Assembly: GCA_005656395.1 (NCBI GenBank)
Contig: SRSI01000001.1
Coordinates: forward strand, 620,001 to 684,000
Source of the DNA: Strongyloides papillosus
Taxonomy: Eukaryota > Nematoda > Chromadorea > Rhabditida > Strongyloididae
Length of the DNA stretch: 64,000 nt
Reading direction: 5' to 3'
A program made the translations under genes and the position numbers. Below the pieces are notes generated by a model that saw nothing but the letters and a program-made list of their open reading frames with translations, was not told the DNA's origin and made no database searches. Positions within the stretch are counted from its first letter, which is position 1. Each line of letters starts with the position of its first letter. Positions 1 through 12,385 of this stretch are shown one piece after another.

Positions 1-1305
1 TAAAATATATGGCAAAATGCTATTATTATCGTTACCACTTATCATATTATTTCCTTTTATTTTCCTAACAAATAATATTCTCTAATTTATTATTATTTTT
101 TAAATATACTTCATTTTTGAAAAAAAGAAGTAATGATCCTTATAGTATTTATTTACCTCTTTCATTCTCCATCTATAACTATATGGTATACATATAAATT
201 GTCTTTGGCAATATCACTCTATATATTGTCATTAACATATTCATTCCTTCAAATGGAAAGAAAAATTACCCTTGTCATTTGTTATTTTTGAGGAGACAAA
301 AAAGTAATTACAAAATTTTTAAGGAAATATTATATTTTTAAGATATCTAAATACATGTATATATCTACACTTTTTCCATTTACTTGTTTATACGATTATA
401 TTACACTTTTTTCAACTTCCAAAAAAATAATATTATTTTCTACGCTGATTTGGTAGCAGTTTTTTTTTATTTTTTCTTTAACATACATAATATTTACACT
501 ATGTTGTTTTGTACGTATTTTTTAAATGAGAAGATGTGCTTGATGGAGTAAGATAATTTTACCTTAACAATTTTTTTTTTATATTTTTGGTAAATAATGT
601 AGGTGGTAAAACTTGTGCCTGTGAATATTTATTGTGTGTGGGGATATAAATGTGTGCAAAAAAAGATAACATGTTCTTTTCTTCATCTTCGGCTTAATTT
701 TAAGTCTTTTTTTATTATTTGTTTTGATGATACGTACACTATATATATTTTTAGTAACTTTAAAATAATATTAATTAATTTTTTTATCATCTATCTCACA
801 TAGATGTATTAAGTTTTATATATAAATGATAAAATTGGTATGTTGAAATGTCATCATTCACATACATTAACGGGATCTTCTCTTTACAAATTAACGGTAT
901 AATTTTTATGTAGTGTAATAAAAATTTTCTATTTTTTAAAATGATACATATATTGAAAGTTTTTCATTTAAATTACGTAATTTTTGTGTATAATTGATAT
1001 AAATTAAATATTCATAGTGTATAGATATATCTTAGATAAAGTATACGAGTACTTGAAAATTTACCACCAACTTGTTGAGTATTCTTTTTTTGTTGATTTA
1101 TTTTGTAGATGAGAGAAAGAAAGTAAATTAAGTTATATTACTTAACTACTTGATGTTTTTGATAATTCTTTTACGTTTTCTTTTTTCTTTAATTATTATT
1201 TAATTATAAAAGTTTAACTATTACTTTTTAGATACTGGAATAGATTATAGATATATATTATTATTATTAATATTATTATATATATAAAAATATATATATG
1301 TAATA
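1..1305. other. AT-rich intergenic DNA
   Basis: No gene is supported here. Short open frames exist (for example 603-803, which begins with GTG) but have low-complexity composition and no recognisable domain. The last part is presumably the promoter of the transporter that starts at 1306, but no defined element can be named. Confidence 0.6.
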
Positions 1306-3246
1306 ATGTGGTTTGAAGAACGATCCTGGAATAATATGAAGATGTCTTCATTGATAGTTGAAGAGTGGAGAGATGTTTGGTCATATAAAGTTGATTTTCT
1401 TCTATGTGGTATTGCATACCTTGTAGCAACAACAAATATTTTAAATTTACCACGTCTTATTATTGATAACGGTGGTCTAGCATTTGTTACTGCCTATGGT
1501 GCTTCATTATTCATAGTTGTATTACCTATAATAATTCTTGAGATTGCTGTTGGTCAACTTACAGGTCGTGCCCCAGTACGAGCTTTCTATAATATATCAC
1601 CTTTCTTTAAGGGTGTTGGTGTTTCACAGATACTTTTTTGTATTTTTGTACTTGCTTATATGTCAAGATTTCTTGGTTGGTTATTATTATATGCTTTCCA
1701 TTTATTCTTAACAATTATTGATGAAAGACCTGGTTTACCATGGTTAAATTGTAAAGATTATGGTGAATTCCATAGAACAACATGTAGAGAGGCTGGAAAT
1801 TTTGTCAATTTTACAACAAAATCAACTTCACAACTTTCAGCTATTGCTGAACAAAGTTCATTATCACAATTCATGGCTACACTTGAAAATCCATCCTCAT
1901 CTATAGCTGATTTTGGTAATTTTCAATATCATCTATTAGCATCACAAGGTGCCGTCTGGATATTGGTATTTATTGCTATATGCCTTGGTGTACGTTGGTT
2001 AGGTAAAGTTATTCATATAACTTTTCTTGTTCCATTTTCTCTCTTATTAGCACTTGTATTACGTGGACTTACCCTTAACGGTGCTACAGAAACAATAGAG
2101 AAAGTTTATCATTTAACAGATTGGCATGTATTAGAAGATTATAAAGTATGGAAACTTGCTATTGAACAAGCTATCCTTGCCTGTGGTGTTGGTTTTGGAA
2201 CATTCATTACAATGGGTTCATATAACAAAAGAAATAATAATTTAGTTGGTGATTCATTTATAATAGTATTTTGTCATGCATTGATAACATTCCTTCAAGT
2301 TGTTTGTGTCTACTCATTCGTTGGTTTTGTATCTAGGAGAACGGGTATTGAAGCGACAACATTACTTGCTCAAGGTGAAGATCAAATGTGGCATTTATTA
2401 ACATATATGAGTTACTTATACAATGTTCGTTTATGGACAGGATTTTTAATCTTCTCAATAATTTTCATTCTTCTATCAATATTTTATCTACTTACACTTA
2501 ATATCTTATCAACAGTTGAGGATGCATTAGGAGAGAAAGCTTCAAAATGTTTACCTCGTTTTGTTTTGGCATTACTTATATGTATCTTCTGTTATGCAAC
2601 AACATTATACTTCTCAACACAAGGAGGAAAATATGCTTATGAATTAACAAGAGGATCATTAAGATATATAACACTTTGGACCATCTTAGCTGTTGAATTA
2701 TTTGCCGTCTCCTGGATATATTGTGCACACTCTCTTGGAAAAGATTTACATGTTCTTATCAAACCATCATGTTGTTGGTGCTTAGGACATTTTATATTAT
2801 TTTTCACCTACTTACTACCAGCTATTCCTATTGCTATAGCATACTTTAATGTTTCTTCATACTCATTTGATGAGTATTCTAGACAAATTAAAGAATGGAA
2901 ATATAGTGAGTATCTTGGATTTGTTATAGCTATATTACCATTATTACCAATACCAATATTTGGATTCTTTACTATTTGTTGTAATTGTTGTGGTGGAAAG
3001 AATACATCAAAATGTGAAAAAATTCGTGAATCATTCCGTTCCCCCTTAAAATATGATCTCCTTAAAAATCAGCCTATTGAGAATCATCCTGATAGAGAGG
3101 AAACTCATTCACCACCAAGATATGTTGCTTCAGCTCCTGGATATACATTGTTAAGTCCTAATGCTACACATGGTGCTCCATTAGCTGAACCAGAGAATTA
3201 TAATGATATGTATACAACAGATCAAAGAAGTGTACGTTTAATTTGA
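1306..3246 (+). CDS. Divergent SLC6-family (SNF) transporter
   Basis: A 646-residue single-exon multi-pass membrane protein that reads as a sodium:neurotransmitter symporter (SLC6) relative. Support comes from an LPR..NGG segment early in the protein, the motif EIAVGQLTGRAP matching the family's EMALGQ(F/L)T signature, about 12 hydrophobic segments and a Cys-containing loop after TM3. It is divergent: where TM1 normally reads GNxWRFP, this protein has TNILNLP, so the conserved Trp and gating Arg are replaced. Substrate and ion coupling cannot be predicted, and an orphan transporter or non-transporting paralogue is possible. In-frame ATGs at 1336 and 1342 are alternative starts. The C-terminal tail (about 75 residues) is polar and Cys/Pro-rich, probably cytoplasmic. 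No introns are seen, unlike the canonical SLC6 gene at 26659. Confidence 0.85.
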   Translation: MWFEERSWNNMKMSSLIVEEWRDVWSYKVDFLLCGIAYLVATTNILNLPRLIIDNGGLAFVTAYGASLFIVVLPIIILEIAVGQLTGRAPVRAFYNISPFFKGVGVSQILFCIFVLAYMSRFLGWLLLYAFHLFLTIIDERPGLPWLNCKDYGEFHRTTCREAGNFVNFTTKSTSQLSAIAEQSSLSQFMATLENPSSSIADFGNFQYHLLASQGAVWILVFIAICLGVRWLGKVIHITFLVPFSLLLALVLRGLTLNGATETIEKVYHLTDWHVLEDYKVWKLAIEQAILACGVGFGTFITMGSYNKRNNNLVGDSFIIVFCHALITFLQVVCVYSFVGFVSRRTGIEATTLLAQGEDQMWHLLTYMSYLYNVRLWTGFLIFSIIFILLSIFYLLTLNILSTVEDALGEKASKCLPRFVLALLICIFCYATTLYFSTQGGKYAYELTRGSLRYITLWTILAVELFAVSWIYCAHSLGKDLHVLIKPSCCWCLGHFILFFTYLLPAIPIAIAYFNVSSYSFDEYSRQIKEWKYSEYLGFVIAILPLLPIPIFGFFTICCNCCGGKNTSKCEKIRESFRSPLKYDLLKNQPIENHPDREETHSPPRYVASAPGYTLLSPNATHGAPLAEPENYNDMYTTDQRSVRLI

Positions 3247-4194
3247 CCATCAATATATTTATCATAAAATTTCCTAATTTCAGATTGTATATTAGTCGGT
3301 GATCAATAATAACCACAAAAAAAACAAGAAATCAACTGCAATATCTTTTTATAAAATACAAACTGCATACAAAAAAGGAAAAAAAAAATACTCAATAATT
3401 GTATATTATTAAGATAAACCTCAAAATCAAGTTTTTCAAAAATGTTTTTACTTTATCATTGCCCTAACTAAAAAACCAATTTTTAAGAAGGAAAATCTTT
3501 TGTATCTCAATTTTTTTACTTCATCAAGTATACCAATATAATATACTAAAAATTTTAATTTAATATTTTTTCTTCACTTGTACATATGATTATTATATTG
3601 ATAGCTACAATAAAAAATTCTATCATTGGTAGGCAGAGGAAAAAAAGAGTCTATTAAGAAGAGTAATGGATCAACAAATTTTTTTGCCATCAAAGTATTG
3701 AAGTAATATATAGACATAATATATATGAATCTCCTGAAAATGGTGTTAAATAAATAATTTGGATGACCTTTCTATTGTTACAAAATTTATATCTTATAAT
3801 AATTTTTTATTGATAAAAAATAAAATAAAATTTTCATATTATATTTTTGTTAATTTTATACTGCTTAAATTTGTATTAGTTAATGTTGTATACAGTGTTA
3901 AAAACATGCTTACGTGACAGGCGCTGACGAGACACGCATCACTGTTTATCATTTTAAAAAAATAAGAACAAACAAAGCCCCATCGTTCGTCTCCTTTACC
4001 TTCGCGTCACTTAATCGTATCACTGATTATATATGGGTATTTGTTTAATTTTAATTGTAAAGTGTACAATTCCAAGATCAAGGAACATTTTTTCCTAAGA
4101 CGATTGTTTTCATCAAAATTAGGCACAGTAGTTCTATTTTACAAGAAAGTCATCATTTTGGCAAGTTATATTGCATGATAGTTAGTGTTTATCA
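3247..4194. other. Intergenic DNA, promoter side of TopBP1 gene
   Basis: AT-rich spacer. A less AT-rich patch at about 3900-4020 lies 180-290 nt before the next start codon and is the best place to look for the TopBP1 promoter. No motif can be named and no coding potential is seen. Confidence 0.5.
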
Positions 4195-7037
4195 ATGTCT
4201 GATCAACCTTATTCTTTTTATGTTATCAAGCCAGATTCAATAGATAAAAGTAAAAGCGTATGGAGTGAAAAACAAAAAGAAAGTTGTCATGAAGCTTATA
4301 AGGTAGGTTTTTTTCTATGAATATTAACTCATATTAATGTTTGGGATAAGCTTTTTTTTAGATATTAGAAGAGAATTGTTACTCACCAAAATGGTTACCT
4401 GAGAAGGATTGTTTACGTGAACAGAGGAGACGCCGGTGTTACTTTATTTTTGGCAAATTTGAGGGTGCCGGATTTGACCATCTTGTTTCAGTTGGTGCGT
4501 CAATCTATGGGACACCGGTAATACTGGATTTCAAGAAGATTAAAAGACCCACAAAGAGCCTACCATATCCGCATACACCATTGTACTCAGTTCACTTTAG
4601 AGGCAAATCTTTAACATTCACAGGATTAAGCCAGGAAGAGACTGTAAGTTCTCACATATATAAGTATTTTTATTAATATCTTCTACTAATTTAGGATAGG
4701 TACACAAAGATGTTTTCTCTCATGGGTGGTGAAGCTTCGAATAACTTAACGGAGTCGACGGACTTGTTAATATGTAATACCTGTGACAGAAGTTCTAACA
4801 AGTATGCTGAGATGGCAAGGTTGAAGAGATTTGTCTGTGAACCAAGATTGCTGGACGAGACGTATTCAAAAGTCTTGAATTTGGAGATTTTCAACGCTGG
4901 AAGTGATGAATATCTTCATAAGTATGCTGTACCTTTATGTAAAGGAATGATCTTTTGTGTCTCTGGCCTAAGACCAACCAACAGACATGACATCCAAAAT
5001 ATTGTTGAGGCTAATGGAGGGAAATATACAGGACACATGAAAAGAGGTGAGACAACACATCTTATATGTGATGAGGCTTCTGGTAATAAGTATAAGAAAG
5101 CTATAGAATGGGGAATTATTGTGATTAAGTCACCATGGTTAGCAGACTCTGTAAATGCTGGATACCTCCTTCCGTATGAGAAGTACTCGTTGAGTAAATC
5201 AAGAGTATGTAGTACTCCGAATACTTCTAGATTACCAAATATAACAATTGGTGAGGATAACATCTCTTCTATCCATAATGATACGTCGAAGATTAATATG
5301 GAGAAACTGGATAGGAAACTTTCGATATTTCCTAGTAAAACCTCATTAACTGCTACCAATAAATCTATTAGAAGGAAAAGTTCGACATTTTTGGGAAAAC
5401 AAAGTATGTTAAATGAGGCCCCTGATGATCCTGCCGATGAGAGGACTATCGAAGCTATTGTCGATAGGTATATTAATGAGGGAAATTCACGTCTAACATG
5501 CGGGTTTTCTAATGATAGAAAGTCAACAACTGGTGGTGCTTCTGATAGTGGTGCCATTAGTCAACAAATTTTCCAAGGAAAGATATTTTACAGTCTTGAT
5601 AATGAGAAGGACAGTTTTAAGAGTATAGTTGAAAAGTTAGGTGGAGTATATGTTAATGATACCACATTACTTGTTGATTATATTTATTTCCCAGCAGTCA
5701 TTGAATCAATGGAAGACTTCAAAAATGCTAACAGTAAAAATAAAGTTAGTGATTTATGGTTAATATCATGTATAGAGAAGAAAACTCTTCTGGATCCATT
5801 TGGAAGTCCTTTCTATATACCATTGTATATTGATATCAATAAGTGCAAGAGGTTATTGAAAGGTCTTATTTTTTATGTTAATGGCTTTAATAAGTTTGAG
5901 GCAGAAGCAATAACCCAATGCATTATAGCATGTGGTGGTGGGGTTGCCGATGAAAACACCGTTAAGTCTAATTTTGTTACACATGTCATTACGTGTAAAC
6001 CTGTGGATGATTTGACATCAAACATTGTGTACTCTTCATCAAAAGTTGTCAATTATATTTGGCTGGTGGAGTGTATCTCAAAATGTAAACTACAGGAGGA
6101 GAATGATTTTATTTTTGGTAAAACCGAAATAACAACACGCAAAGACGTTTGTTGGTTGACATGCCATCATGAAGATGAAGGATCGAAGGAGAATAATGAT
6201 ACTAGTGATATGTTTAAAATATTCCAAAGCCGTATGTCAATCATACAGGAAAAAGCTTCAATTGATACACCAATAAGGAAAATATCGTCTCTGGATCTAG
6301 GTGCTACAGTTACCAGACAACGAGATGACCACACCAAATCATTAAGACTATCAAGAAGTGTTCCAAGAACTCCATTAATTGAAGATGATGAAACTCCAGG
6401 GAGAAGTTCTAAAATTTCAACACCGTCAGCTATTCTTAGGGGTTTAAGAAAAGAATGGAATTGGAACTGTCCTGATTTGAAAGATACCACTCCAGGAAAA
6501 GGAACAGAATGGACGGAGTCGTTTGTTACGAATGTTATTGATCAAAATCTCCTAAAAATGGAAGATGCTTTTTTGAACGACTCTACAATGGATAATGGAC
6601 CAACAGATTTTTCTAATTTAGTTAAAGAACTAGGAAAACCAAAGAACGACACAACACCTAAACGTATCTCGCCAGTATCTAAAAAAAGGAAATTATCAAT
6701 AATACCACAAAAAAAGACGCCAGGGACATCTCATATGAGTAATATGAACAGGTTGTCAAGTTTCAGGAAGGCAGCGAAAGGTGCCCTTTTGAAGTCTCCT
6801 TTCAAAAAAAGTGTTGTTCAAGGCGAGGAAGAAAATAACTCAAAGAGTCCCGTTGATGACCTAATAAATCATCAATTTGTTTGGTCGGATTTATCACAAA
6901 GACAGTGTCCAAGTGACAGTCAAATCTGTAATATAAAGGAATCCTTTGGGAAGGTGATTGCGGAACCAAGTAATTTTGAGACTGAAGAAAGCTCAGTATC
7001 AAATTTTTTTCCATGTGGAGATGACAGTAATATATGA
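4195..7037 (+). CDS. mus-101: TopBP1 / MUS-101 / Dpb11-type multi-BRCT protein
   Basis: Three exons, 4195-4302, 4362-4643 and 4695-7037, all joined in phase 0, give 910 residues. The family is a scaffold for replication initiation and the ATR checkpoint, binding phosphoproteins in the nucleus. BRCT repeats are visible at about 105-195, 207-295 (with GGKYTG and ETTHLIC, close to TopBP1 BRCT2), 420-505 and 513-605. Residues 35-105 may be the degenerate BRCT0. The C-terminal third is Ser/Thr-rich, with several TP sites (TPIRK, TPRTPL-like, TPGK), as expected for CDK regulation. The C-terminal BRCT pair of the vertebrate protein is not evident, so this is a short version. Introns are 51-59 nt. 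The ATG at 4195 is chosen because exon 1 then splices in frame. The symbol follows the C. elegans orthologue and assumes orthology. Confidence 0.88.
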
Positions 7038-7246
7038 TTTTTTTTTCTTTTTTTCCACACTTTATATTACTTAAAGGTATTCACAGTGAATGAGGTAATT
7101 TTTGTATAGATGTGTAGATAATTGTGTTACTAAAAACTTATTTATTATCATTATTTCCTATTTTTTGTATTTTTTTTAACAAGAGGTATATAAATGTAAA
7201 TAAATGTATATATAAATTCTAATGTCTAAAGAAGTGTGTGTTAACA

Positions 7247-7252
7247 AATAAA
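7247..7252 (+). terminator. AATAAA polyadenylation signal
   Basis: AATAAA 210 nt after the TopBP1 stop codon. Another AATAAA occurs at about 7197, and either could serve. Low specificity in AT-rich DNA. Confidence 0.35.
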
Positions 7253-8577
7253 AAAGTGTTTTGATAATATTATTTGTATTTTTAAACAAAATTTCTTCCT
7301 TCAATGATTCTTACTAATTAGAAGATGATGAAGTTTATGTAAACTTTTTTGTCATATAATTAGAAGTAGAAAATAAATAAATTAGTTATCAAAAACTTAT
7401 CCTAATATTATATTAAATTATTTCCTATTTTAAAAATAAGTAAAAAGATTTCATTTATATAGTCCGTAATAATAATAAAAAGTTTGTCACAGTGATATAT
7501 CAAGAACATAAAATATAAGCTTTAGAATTGCCTAATTCTTATTTTAAATTGAATTTTTTATCCCTGATTTCTTTCACAATGAAAATAAAACTTTCAAAAC
7601 AGTTGATATCACTTAGTGTTCCAAAAGAAAGCAAAAAAAAGTGAGGAAAATGGAAATTCTAGCGGTTATGAATAGACTTGTCAGATACTAACGTGGAAAA
7701 AAGAGCGCACATCTGAAACATAAAACTCCCTACAGGGGTGTTGTAGATGTTTTGAATTCGTAAAGCTACACTAGCTCTATTGGGTTAGTATGTATTTAAC
7801 CCTTCGAAACACAGGTAAATACATACTAGCCCAATAAGGCCAGTATAGTTTACTCTTTTGAATAATGCCTGAAATGAGGTAATGAAAAAGGGAGAATAAA
7901 TTTATTATTTAACATAACCGAAGATCACATAACAAAGATCTTCATGGCTGTCAAATTGTTAAAGAAATTGAGGAAATATTACCAAAGGCACATGTCAATC
8001 TCAAGAGGGACACTTGAAATTATTAATAAATAATTTAATTTAACATATAGTAATAATAATTTATGACTATAACTTTAAATATCTACTTTTTTACTTTAAT
8101 GAAAATGTCAATATAAATGAATATTATAGTAAGTTTTTGTAAAAATATATGAATAATTAATATACCATGACACTTTAAGCATACAAATTATCATTATATA
8201 TTATAAAATTTTATGTGGATTTATATTTATAGATTAATTGAAATATCTGAAGATAGTTTGCTATGGAAATCATTTGATAATGAAGATGATATATAATGAA
8301 AGAAATAAGAAAATTAATCTTGCCTTTAGCGTAACTTTTGTCAAAAATATTGTTAATTTTTACAAATCAATAGTCAAAAGATGGGTCTTTTAAAAACATA
8401 TTTTGATATTTTTTGCCTTTTGAATATGTGCCCATAAAAAGGATAAAAAATGATAAATATCTCAATGTAAAAAATAAATTTTCCTTCTGAAGAAGGCAAT
8501 TTAAATTCAAAAATTTTGTACCATTAACTTTATTTACAAAAATATACAGTCATTAAAAAATAAATATAAAATGATAA
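7253..8577. other. Intergenic DNA containing a foldback hairpin
   Basis: No protein gene is seen. The stretch lies between the 3' ends of two convergent genes (TopBP1 on +, TPR protein on -). Its one distinctive element is the long hairpin at 7761-7853, listed separately. Confidence 0.6.
7761..7853. repeat. 37-bp-stem foldback hairpin (candidate pre-miRNA or tiny MITE)
   Basis: The arm at 7761-7798 and the arm at 7816-7853 are inverted copies: 37 aligned pairs with one single-base bulge and five transitions. The loop is 17 nt. The inner 19 pairs (TTAGTATGTATTTA side) contain one G:U-type difference. Read as RNA from +, there are two wobbles and three mismatches; from -, three wobbles and two mismatches. 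Total length of about 93 nt and small loop fit a pre-miRNA. The 5'-TAAA...TTTA-3' ends would also fit a very small foldback transposon. The sequence is not a conserved miRNA that I recognise. Confidence 0.55.
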
Positions 8578-9058
8578 TTAAAACTTTATAATCTGGAGAG
8601 GTTCCGAAACTTGAGTATCCTCTAATTTTAATGTATGATTTATTGGTACATCAACATCAAAATCTTTATCATCAATCTCTTTACTTGTAACCAACTTCCA
8701 ATCAACACCCAATTTATTTGCTCCATCCTTAGAAAATTTTTCAAGTCCCATCTTATAAAGTGAAGTAACAAGGCGATACTTAGTTTTATCATTGTCAGGA
8801 GATAAACTATAAGCTTTCTCAGCATCAATATATGCTAAATCAAAACTAAAAGAATTTAATTTCATTATCTATATAATAATTGATGTGTACTTACCTTCCT
8901 AAATTGATTAAAGTTTGGGAACGATTAGATAATGCCAAGACATTTGTTGGATCTTCCTCCAATGCTTCCGTATAACATTTAAGAGCATTATAATATTTTT
9001 TTTGGGAAAAATATTTGTTTCCCTGAAGACGGAGAACCTCAGATGGCTGAGTAGGCAT
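8578..9058 (-). CDS. Small TPR-domain protein (co-chaperone-like)
   Basis: Two exons on the minus strand, 9058-8895 and 8845-8578, joined inside a Ser codon by a 49-nt intron, give 143 residues. Residues about 6-85 form TPR helices of the Hsp70/Hsp90 carboxylate-clamp type: LRLQGNKYFSQKKYYNALKC, an SNRSQ turn and a KTKYR segment. The clamp Asn residues and a downstream Lys/Arg pair are present, so binding to the EEVD tail of a chaperone is plausible. The tail (about 90-143) is acidic and not assignable. It is short compared with STI1, SGT or TTC families and could be a one-domain relative. The first intron-bounded ATG (9058) gives the whole first TPR helix. Confidence 0.72.
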
Positions 9059-11259
9059 AATTTACTATAGACTAATAAATATTTTCAATTATCTTTAAAT
9101 TTTAAATTACCTTTTTTCACTTGAAAAGAGATATTATGTATAAGATGATGTAAGAATAATTTACAAATTTCAATTACACTTTCCCAATTAGATGTTTAAT
9201 TTCAGATGACAGGAGTTCCATTTAAAAGTTATATTTTTTATGGGAGAAAAAAATAAGTGGAAGTTGTGTTTTGGTATAAGTTAAAAATTCTAAAATATTG
9301 TTTTGTGAAAGTTTATATATATTTTAAAATGTAATTTTTGTTCCTTCCAAAATTTATGTATATTGAAAGTAAAAGGATATATATTATATTTTTACTCAAT
9401 TTCGATTTCATTTTTAAGTTTGTTTAAATTTCATTAGTTATAAATAAATTGAAGTTTAATGGAAAATTGAGAGTTTTTGAGAGTAAATTTGTATGCTTGT
9501 TGGATGGATATATTTGCTATGTAATAAACTTTATTACATCTAATCTTCTTGTGAATTAAAAGAGGATTTTGTTTAGAAAATTTGAATATTATGAAAATGA
9601 TTGTTGAAGTATATTACTATGAAGGAATAGAGTAAGTAATTTTGTTAAACTTTCAATAATATCCTAATTTTAAAGAAAAATAGGAAAAGAGAGAGAGAAA
9701 AATTTTTGTAATTGAGGAAAAAAGAGTGATTAAATAAAGATGATCCATATTTAGAAACAAATTCTAAATTACTACTTTTATTTAACTAACCATCAAATTG
9801 CAACTATATCTGTATACAGTTAAAAAAGAAAAAATTAAATTAAAGTTATCTTTTATCACATAATCAAAAACTCTTTCACTAAAACTAAAAGATATAATAA
9901 TAAATACATTTTAATAAGGAAAACCTAATCAAAAGATAGTAATTTAAAAAAGATTATTCTATTTACTTTTATTATTTTACATGAAAAGGAGCAATCAAAT
10001 TTATTTTTGCTCATGTGACGAATTTCTTTTATCATAAACCAATAAACTGATAAAAGTTAGTTAATAATAAAAATGATAATAAATATTAAATTCTTTTTTC
10101 TTCATCTTCCTCCCCATAATATTATATATATTAAAATATTTAAAAATAAAAAGGAAAATTTAAATTTAAAACGGAGGGTAATTAATTTTTCTTTTTTATG
10201 TTGACATTTTACTTATCAAATTTTTGATGTATGTTGATTTGTTTTATAATATACGCATATTTTGGAGAGGAAAAACATTAAAATAAGAATTGAATAAAAA
10301 ATTTTATACATGTCATATAATATATCTTTATTACAATTATTTTTAATTATATTTTATAATGGTGAAAAAAAGTAATTAGAACATAAGCTAATTTTTAAAT
10401 AATATAAATGAAAAGAACACTTTTGTGTATTTGTAAAAATTTCTATAAAAAACAAAATAAGTTGTTTTAAAGACAAAAAAATTAAATTTATTTGATGAAA
10501 TGCTTTTAATTCAAACTATTTTCATTTTGTATCGTTTTTTTGTGTAATTTGTTTGAAAGTAACACTAAGTATACTATATTTATATAATAAAATAATAAAA
10601 AATGTTGGTAGAGTAAAGAGGATATATTTATATATATGAAATATTTTGATGATAAAAATGTTAAAAAAAATTATTTAGAATGTTTCTTTCTTTCTTGATC
10701 ATCTGGAAATATTTTAATTTATATATATAAGTTCTTTATATATATAGATTATTGGATACACAAAAAATAGACAATAAAAATAAAAAGGTATTATATGAAA
10801 GTTATGTGTATACATTATTATATATATAAAAGATATTCTTGATCCTCTTCCTCAATCTCCCTTCAAAATATATATATAAATTATATATATTTAGATGAGT
10901 TTATAAAAAAAGAGTATAATATATGTTTGATAAAATAAAATATAAAAGACGGCAATTGTGTCACAAAAAATTTTGTTGTTGTTTTTTTGGTAAAAATCAT
11001 AATTGTTTTGTTGTTTTTTTACAATATATAATTGTTAGTTAATCTGCCACATGTTGTACATTATCATTTCATCTTTAATTCCCTCGTACTTTTAACCATA
11101 CTTTTTAAAGTAAAAAAATATAAGTTAATTTTCAAGAAAAAAAAGAAGAATATTTTGAAGAGATGATTAATTGTCTTTATGGGAGGGGAGAAAAATAAAT
11201 GAGTGAGAGTGATTTAGTATGTGTGAGAGAGAGAGTTAAATAATAATGTTACAATTTGA
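9059..11259. other. AT-rich intergenic DNA
   Basis: Only AT-rich sequence with TA and GA microsatellite runs (for example TATATATA near 10720-10890 and GAGAGAGA near 11220-11235). No coding region or structured RNA is seen. It separates two genes on the same (minus) strand and may hold the promoter of the TPR gene and the 3' region of the calcium-sensor gene. Confidence 0.55.
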
Positions 11260-12385
11260 CTAATTTTTCTTTACTTCGTTTGTCAAAATTTGGAAAAGTT
11301 CTTTATCAGCAAGGCAACCATCAACAAATTCTTTAAGAGTCAATTCCTTATCATTATTTACATCCATCTTTTCAAAGATCATCTTGGCACGTTTTCTAGG
11401 AGAGTCATCAGCTGATTTGGTTACCTCTGGTCCAAGCATCTCATAGATAGCTTCAATAATTTTTATCATCTCTTTCTCATCAATTGTACCATTACCATCA
11501 ATATCATACATCCTAAATGCCCATTCTAATTTTTGTTCTGGTGTTCCACTACTAGTTACATTAATTGCAAGGAGGAATTCTTTAAAATCTATAAAACCAC
11601 TATTGTCAGTGTCGAAGGTTCTAAAGACATGTTCACAAAAACCTTCAGCACTACCAGATGGAAAGAAATCTTTGTAAACTTTAATAAATTGTTCCTTAGT
11701 TAGGTGGCCTTTTGGACAATCTTGCTAAAAATAAAAAAAATTTATACATACATAATTATTAAGATACATTTTATTTATTTTTTATCTATTTTTTACATTC
11801 TATAATTTCTTTAACAAAAAAAATAATTATGTACCAGGGACAAACAAAGAGGTTAAAAAAAGAAAATTATTCGGTATTGGAAAACCGTGCAATTAGATTC
11901 ATTTTTCTATAAAAATTATTTATTTTTTTGGTGTAGTTAAGATAAATAAGAATTTTCTTTATTTATTTCATTGTTATTCGAAAACGAAGAAATACAATAA
12001 ATAAATAATACTCTTTTTAAACCTTAAAAAGGTAAATTTTAAAAAGAAAAAAGGAAGTAAAAGAATGAAAATAAAAAAATTTCTTATATATTGTATTTTT
12101 CTTCTATGTAGAAATTATCAAGTACCCAAAAATTATTACTTGAAAGAATAATTAATAAAATGTAATGTATTTTAAAATTTCAAGATAATAATTCAAATCA
12201 CTCTTATTTAAATATCGAAGTTTTAGTCAAATATTTTAGAAAAGAAAAAGTTTACTAAAAATAGTAAAACGTACCACAAAACCTTTGTACCATTCTTTAA
12301 TTTGTTCCTCTGTAAAGTTGGTATTTTTTTTAAGGAATTCGAGGTCCTCTTTGGATAACTTGGGCTTAGAACCCTTCAGACCCAT
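11260..12385 (-). CDS. ncs-2: Neuronal calcium sensor (NCS family, NCS-2-like)
   Basis: Two minus-strand exons, 12385-12275 and 11724-11260, encode 191 residues. The intron of about 550 nt is long for this window. The protein starts MG, giving the family's N-myristoylation site. EF-hand 1 is the usual inactive CPxG type ([11 protein letters not shown]). EF-hands 2, 3 and 4 have complete calcium loops starting at D75, D111 and D158 and ending with Glu at 86, 122 and 169. Length and the EWYKGF segment are typical of neurocalcin/hippocalcin/frequenin proteins. Expected role: calcium-dependent membrane switch in neurons. The choice of NCS-2 rather than NCS-1 rests on sequence impression plus the neighbourhood (ercc-1, nubp-1 and an OXSM-like gene lie near C. 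elegans ncs-2). Confidence 0.88.

Noticed and set aside
603..803. 66-codon open frame on +
   Set aside because: Starts with GTG, is Phe/Ile/Asn-rich from AT-biased DNA, and has no domain or splice context.
4916..5557. 213-codon open frame antisense to the TopBP1 gene
   Set aside because: Lies entirely within a well-supported BRCT coding exon on the other strand.
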